Shown here piece by piece: positions 61,138 through 64,000 of a stretch of 64,000 nt of DNA (its first letter is position 1; every line of letters begins with the position of its first letter). The notes under the pieces are model-generated. The model saw only the letters and a program-made list of their open reading frames with translations, did no database searches and had not been told where the DNA came from. Position numbers and translations under genes: made by a program. Origin of the DNA: Sphingopyxis witflariensis (lineage in GTDB: Bacteria > Pseudomonadota > Alphaproteobacteria > Sphingomonadales > Sphingomonadaceae); assembly GCF_002205635.1 (NCBI RefSeq), contig NZ_NISJ01000002.1:124001-188000 (forward strand), read 5' to 3'.

Positions 61138-63086
61138 TTGACGGGATCGACGGATTGACCCGCTTCGCTGTTGAACGGGAGGCCGTCGCCGCCGGCCTTT
61201 TTATAGCTCGCAAGCCAATCCTGCGCCGCCTTGCGATCCTTGAACGGACCGACGAGCAGACGGCGGATCTTGCCCCATTCGACGATTCCACCCGACTTGC
61301 CCTTGAACAGGTCGGGGCTCTTCTTGGCGAACTTGCCATAATCTGTGGCGAGCGCGCGCGCATTGGCCCCTGCGGCGATCTGAACCCAGATGCGCGCAGG
61401 ACTGGCCTTTTTCTCTGCGGCTTCAGCCTTCGCCTTGGCGTCGGCTTCCGCCTTGACTTTGGCCGCGACGGCCTCCTTTTCACGCTTTGCCGCTTCGGCG
61501 GCTTCGGCGCGGCGCTTGTCGTCGAGCAATTTGGCGAGCGTTGCGGCGCCAATTGCATTGTCGGGGCGGCTCAGCTCCTCTGCCGGAATTTCGATCGATC
61601 CAACAATGTCGGCCAATGAAGCGAGCGGTGCAGCGGCAGTGAATGCAGGCGCTGGCGTCGCGGTCGGAATCGACGCGGCAGCAGGGGGAGGCCCTGTGTC
61701 CGCGATGGAATAGCCAGGCCCGACCGGACCCGTATTTTGGTTCATGGCCACGCCGATCGATCCCGGCGTCGCGGCGACAGGCGATGGCGCGGTCACGGCG
61801 TCAGACATCTGGGCCAATGTCGCTGCCTCCAGTGCCGGGCGATTCGCTGGGCGAATGGCCGGTTGAGACGATGGCGGCGCGGCAAGCTGGCCACCAGTCG
61901 GTGCGGGTGCGGGCATGGTCGTCGGCGGTTTCGCCGCGACCGCCCATCCCGGAGCGGGAGCGGGAGCCGGCTGCGGTTGCGGCTGCGGCTTCGCTTCGAC
62001 GGCCCATCCCGGAGCGGGTTGCGATGGAGCCGGCAGCGTAGCGCCCGGCGCAGTCACTCCCGCAGGCGCGGGCTGCGGCTTCGTTGCAACCGCCCACCCC
62101 GGAGCGGCCTGTGACGGTGCCGGTCTGGCAGCCGCCGGGACAGGATCGGGCTTTGCGCGCGCGGGAGCCGGGGTCGCCGATGCTGCGGGCTGGCGCCGTC
62201 CCGACGTGCGCTTGCCCGGTGTGGCCGCCGCCGCTGCCGGCGCCGGGACCGCTGCCGCGATCTGGACCGGCTTACGCTTCGGACCCAGATTGCCTTCAGG
62301 GAAACGACCAAAATGCGCGGCCGCCGCCTGCTGCGCAGGGTTCAGCCGATCGAGCTGGATGAGATAGGGCAGAATATTTTGCGCCAGCGCCGCGGGCATC
62401 GTCGCGTTGACGATCTCGGTCGCCTCCTTGTCGCGGCCGTTCATCGCCAGAATCATCGCGCGCAGCCGCCATGCGCCGCGATCCTGCGCGCGCAATTGCG
62501 GAGTCAGCAATTGCACTGCGCGATCAGCGTCGCCGCTGATCCCCAGCGACAGCGCATAACGGCGCGTCGTGTCGTCATTGGGGCCCATCGACAGCGCGAG
62601 CTGATAATCGCGCTGCGCCGCATCCTGCTGGCCGAGCAGATCGCGCGCCAGCCCGCGGTCGGACAGGAATGTCCGTTCGGGCGCGCCAAGCAACTGCGCC
62701 TCGCCGAAATAGTCAAGCGCGCGGGTCGGGTTTTCCATGTGGACCATCGCCGAACCCAGCGCGGCCTTTACCGTGCCGTCGCGCGGTGCGGCCTGTTCGG
62801 CGCGGAGCAGAAAGCCAAGCGCCGCACGATAATCATCAAGCTCGATCGACGCCCGGCCTGCATCGCGCAGCGCCGCCACATCGTTGCTGTTCGCCGCGAT
62901 GCGCGCGAGCGCCGACGACAACAGGCTCCGCGCCGCAGTGCGCTTGTCCATCGCCGCCCTGGTGGCGGAGTCAGGCGATGGCGCCTGCATCGCATGGACC
63001 GGCGACAGCGCCGCCGATGACAGGAGCAGCGCACCGAGCGCGGCAGCATATCGCTGCGCGCGTCCCGGCCCGCCCGTTGATTTCAT
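61134..63086 (-). CDS. Large TPR-SPOR domain protein next to ftsZ
   Basis: 650 residues from the ATG at 63086 (an ATG five codons upstream is also possible). Signal peptide (ALGALLLSSAALSPVHA), then TPR-like helices to about residue 270, a long Pro/Ala linker holding three copies of a PGWAV...KP motif, a charged coiled-coil (KLLDDKRRAEAAEAAKREKE) and a C-terminal SPOR domain (ARIWVQIAAGANARALATDY). Septal peptidoglycan binding is expected. It follows ftsZ on the same strand after 77 bp and overlaps dgt. Confidence 0.88.
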   Translation of the reverse strand: MKSTGGPGRAQRYAAALGALLLSSAALSPVHAMQAPSPDSATRAAMDKRTAARSLLSSALARIAANSNDVAALRDAGRASIELDDYRAALGFLLRAEQAAPRDGTVKAALGSAMVHMENPTRALDYFGEAQLLGAPERTFLSDRGLARDLLGQQDAAQRDYQLALSMGPNDDTTRRYALSLGISGDADRAVQLLTPQLRAQDRGAWRLRAMILAMNGRDKEATEIVNATMPAALAQNILPYLIQLDRLNPAQQAAAAHFGRFPEGNLGPKRKPVQIAAAVPAPAAAAATPGKRTSGRRQPAASATPAPARAKPDPVPAAARPAPSQAAPGWAVATKPQPAPAGVTAPGATLPAPSQPAPGWAVEAKPQPQPQPAPAPAPGWAVAAKPPTTMPAPAPTGGQLAAPPSSQPAIRPANRPALEAATLAQMSDAVTAPSPVAATPGSIGVAMNQNTGPVGPGYSIADTGPPPAAASIPTATPAPAFTAAAPLASLADIVGSIEIPAEELSRPDNAIGAATLAKLLDDKRRAEAAEAAKREKEAVAAKVKAEADAKAKAEAAEKKASPARIWVQIAAGANARALATDYGKFAKKSPDLFKGKSGGIVEWGKIRRLLVGPFKDRKAAQDWLASYKKAGGDGLPFNSEAGQSVDPVK

Positions 63087-63163
63087 TCGCCGCTGGGGCA
63101 AGTCAGATCATCCCGAATTTCGGCCTGCCCTTGCCCGGAGCAATGGCCATGGAATTGGCCCCG

Positions 63164-64000
63164 TTACTGGTTGTTCTGGCGATTCAGGAAGCGCGGGATA
63201 TCGACCCCGTCTTCCTTGCCACCCTCTTCACTGTCGGGCGCGGTTGATCCGCGCGACAGGCGCGACATGCGCTCGAACAAGGTGCCGCCGCTCGCAGCGC
63301 GCGCGGGGGCTTCCTCGACCGGAGCCGGCTGGTAGCTGGGCGCCGGTGCAGCGGGTTCACCGAGCACCAGTTCACCGGCCAGATCGTCATAGGTCGCAGC
63401 GACCTGCGACAAGACCATCGGCTCCTCCTCGACCGGAGCCGCCGGGGCTTCGGGTTCGGCGTGGCCGCCGAGCGAGAAGCCGGGTGCGGGTTCAGGGGTC
63501 GGGGCTACTTCGGCAACCGGCACTTCTTCAACCACCGGCTGGATTGCCTCTTCGACGACCGGAGCGGGCGTTGCAGCGCGCGCCGGAGCGAAGGAGAAGC
63601 TGCGCGTCGCGGGTGCGGCGGGCGCCGCCGCTTCGTTGTTGCTGTCGATGCCGGTGGCGACGACCGACACGCGAATCTTGCCCGCAAGCGATTCGTTGAA
63701 AGCGCTGCCCCAGATGATGTTGGCGTCGGGATCGACCAGCTCGCGAATATGGTTCGCGGCTTCGTCGACTTCCATCAGGCGCATATCTTCGCCGCCGACG
63801 ATCGAGACGATCACACCCTTGGCGCCCGCCATCGAAACGCCGTCGAGCAACGGGTTAGCGATCGCCTTTTGCGCGGCTTCGAGTGCACGGCCGTCGCCTT
63901 CGGCTTCGCCGGTGCCCATCATCGCCTTGCCCATTTCGCGCATCACACTGCGCACGTCGGCGAAGTCGAGGTTGATCAGGCCGGGCATGACCATCAGGTC
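63164..64000 (-). CDS. ftsZ: Cell division protein FtsZ (5' end outside window)
   Basis: C-terminal 278 codons visible. Begins in the GTPase domain with [20 protein letters not shown], continues through [21 protein letters not shown] and the end of the second domain. A long Pro/Ala/Glu-rich linker of about 140 residues follows, then the C-terminal peptide DIPRFLNRQ that binds FtsA, ZipA-like partners and MipZ. The tubulin-like motif GGGTGTG lies beyond the window edge. Confidence 0.97.
   Translation of the reverse strand, partial: DLMVMPGLINLDFADVRSVMREMGKAMMGTGEAEGDGRALEAAQKAIANPLLDGVSMAGAKGVIVSIVGGEDMRLMEVDEAANHIRELVDPDANIIWGSAFNESLAGKIRVSVVATGIDSNNEAAAPAAPATRSFSFAPARAATPAPVVEEAIQPVVEEVPVAEVAPTPEPAPGFSLGGHAEPEAPAAPVEEEPMVLSQVAATYDDLAGELVLGEPAAPAPSYQPAPVEEAPARAASGGTLFERMSRLSRGSTAPDSEEGGKEDGVDIPRFLNRQNNQ

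Overview
The window looks like chromosomal DNA of an alphaproteobacterium in the Sphingomonadaceae, most likely Sphingopyxis or a close relative. The basis is high GC, the style of the encoded proteins (DUF4197, DUF2339, ABA4-like, carotenoid oxygenase, many SPOR proteins), and short palindromic repeats of the kinds common in sphingomonads. No database search was possible, so the genus is an inference.

The backbone is a broken-up 'beta operon'. Read on the minus strand from right to left, the order is tRNA-Trp, secE, nusG, rplK, rplA, rplJ, rplL, rpoB, rpoC, the ancestral bacterial order. It is interrupted at four places by unrelated genes: guanidinium exporter, nuoA and MFS transporter after the tRNA; tesB between nusG and rplK; about 9 kb between rplA and rplJ, including an IS5-type element, ccmAB, an amino acid permease and a PadR regulator; and about 9 kb between rplL and rpoB, including a carotenoid oxygenase with a TetR regulator, a MASE1-GGDEF cyclase, a DJ-1/PfpI protein and a DUF2975/HTH pair.

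The left 10 kb is rich in cell-envelope genes: a partial L,D-transpeptidase, a ParA-type ATPase in an operon with a probable ribbon-helix-helix protein and a TPR-SPOR lipoprotein, a divergent Sel1-SPOR protein, a penicillin-acylase-family enzyme, RlpA and recF. The right end carries the C-terminal half of ftsZ followed by a large TPR-SPOR protein, dgt and an NAD(P)-binding oxidoreductase. The glycine cleavage operon (gcvT-gcvH-gcvPA-gcvPB and three small genes) lies behind a tandem glycine riboswitch.

Between 43.7 and 53 kb are a DMT transporter/GST pair, an MHYT-GGDEF-EAL protein, a large DUF2339 membrane protein, a spermidine-synthase-like methyltransferase and an acyl-CoA synthetase. 

The points most worth following are the ParA-RHH-SPOR locus with a perfect 17-bp palindrome in its divergent promoter region; two copies of a structured leader with apparent compensatory stem changes upstream of the guanidinium exporter and of an orphan nuoA; a 160-bp inverted-repeat element that contains the stop codons of both convergent neighbours; and the dispersal of the beta operon. 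No CRISPR array, rRNA or prophage was seen.
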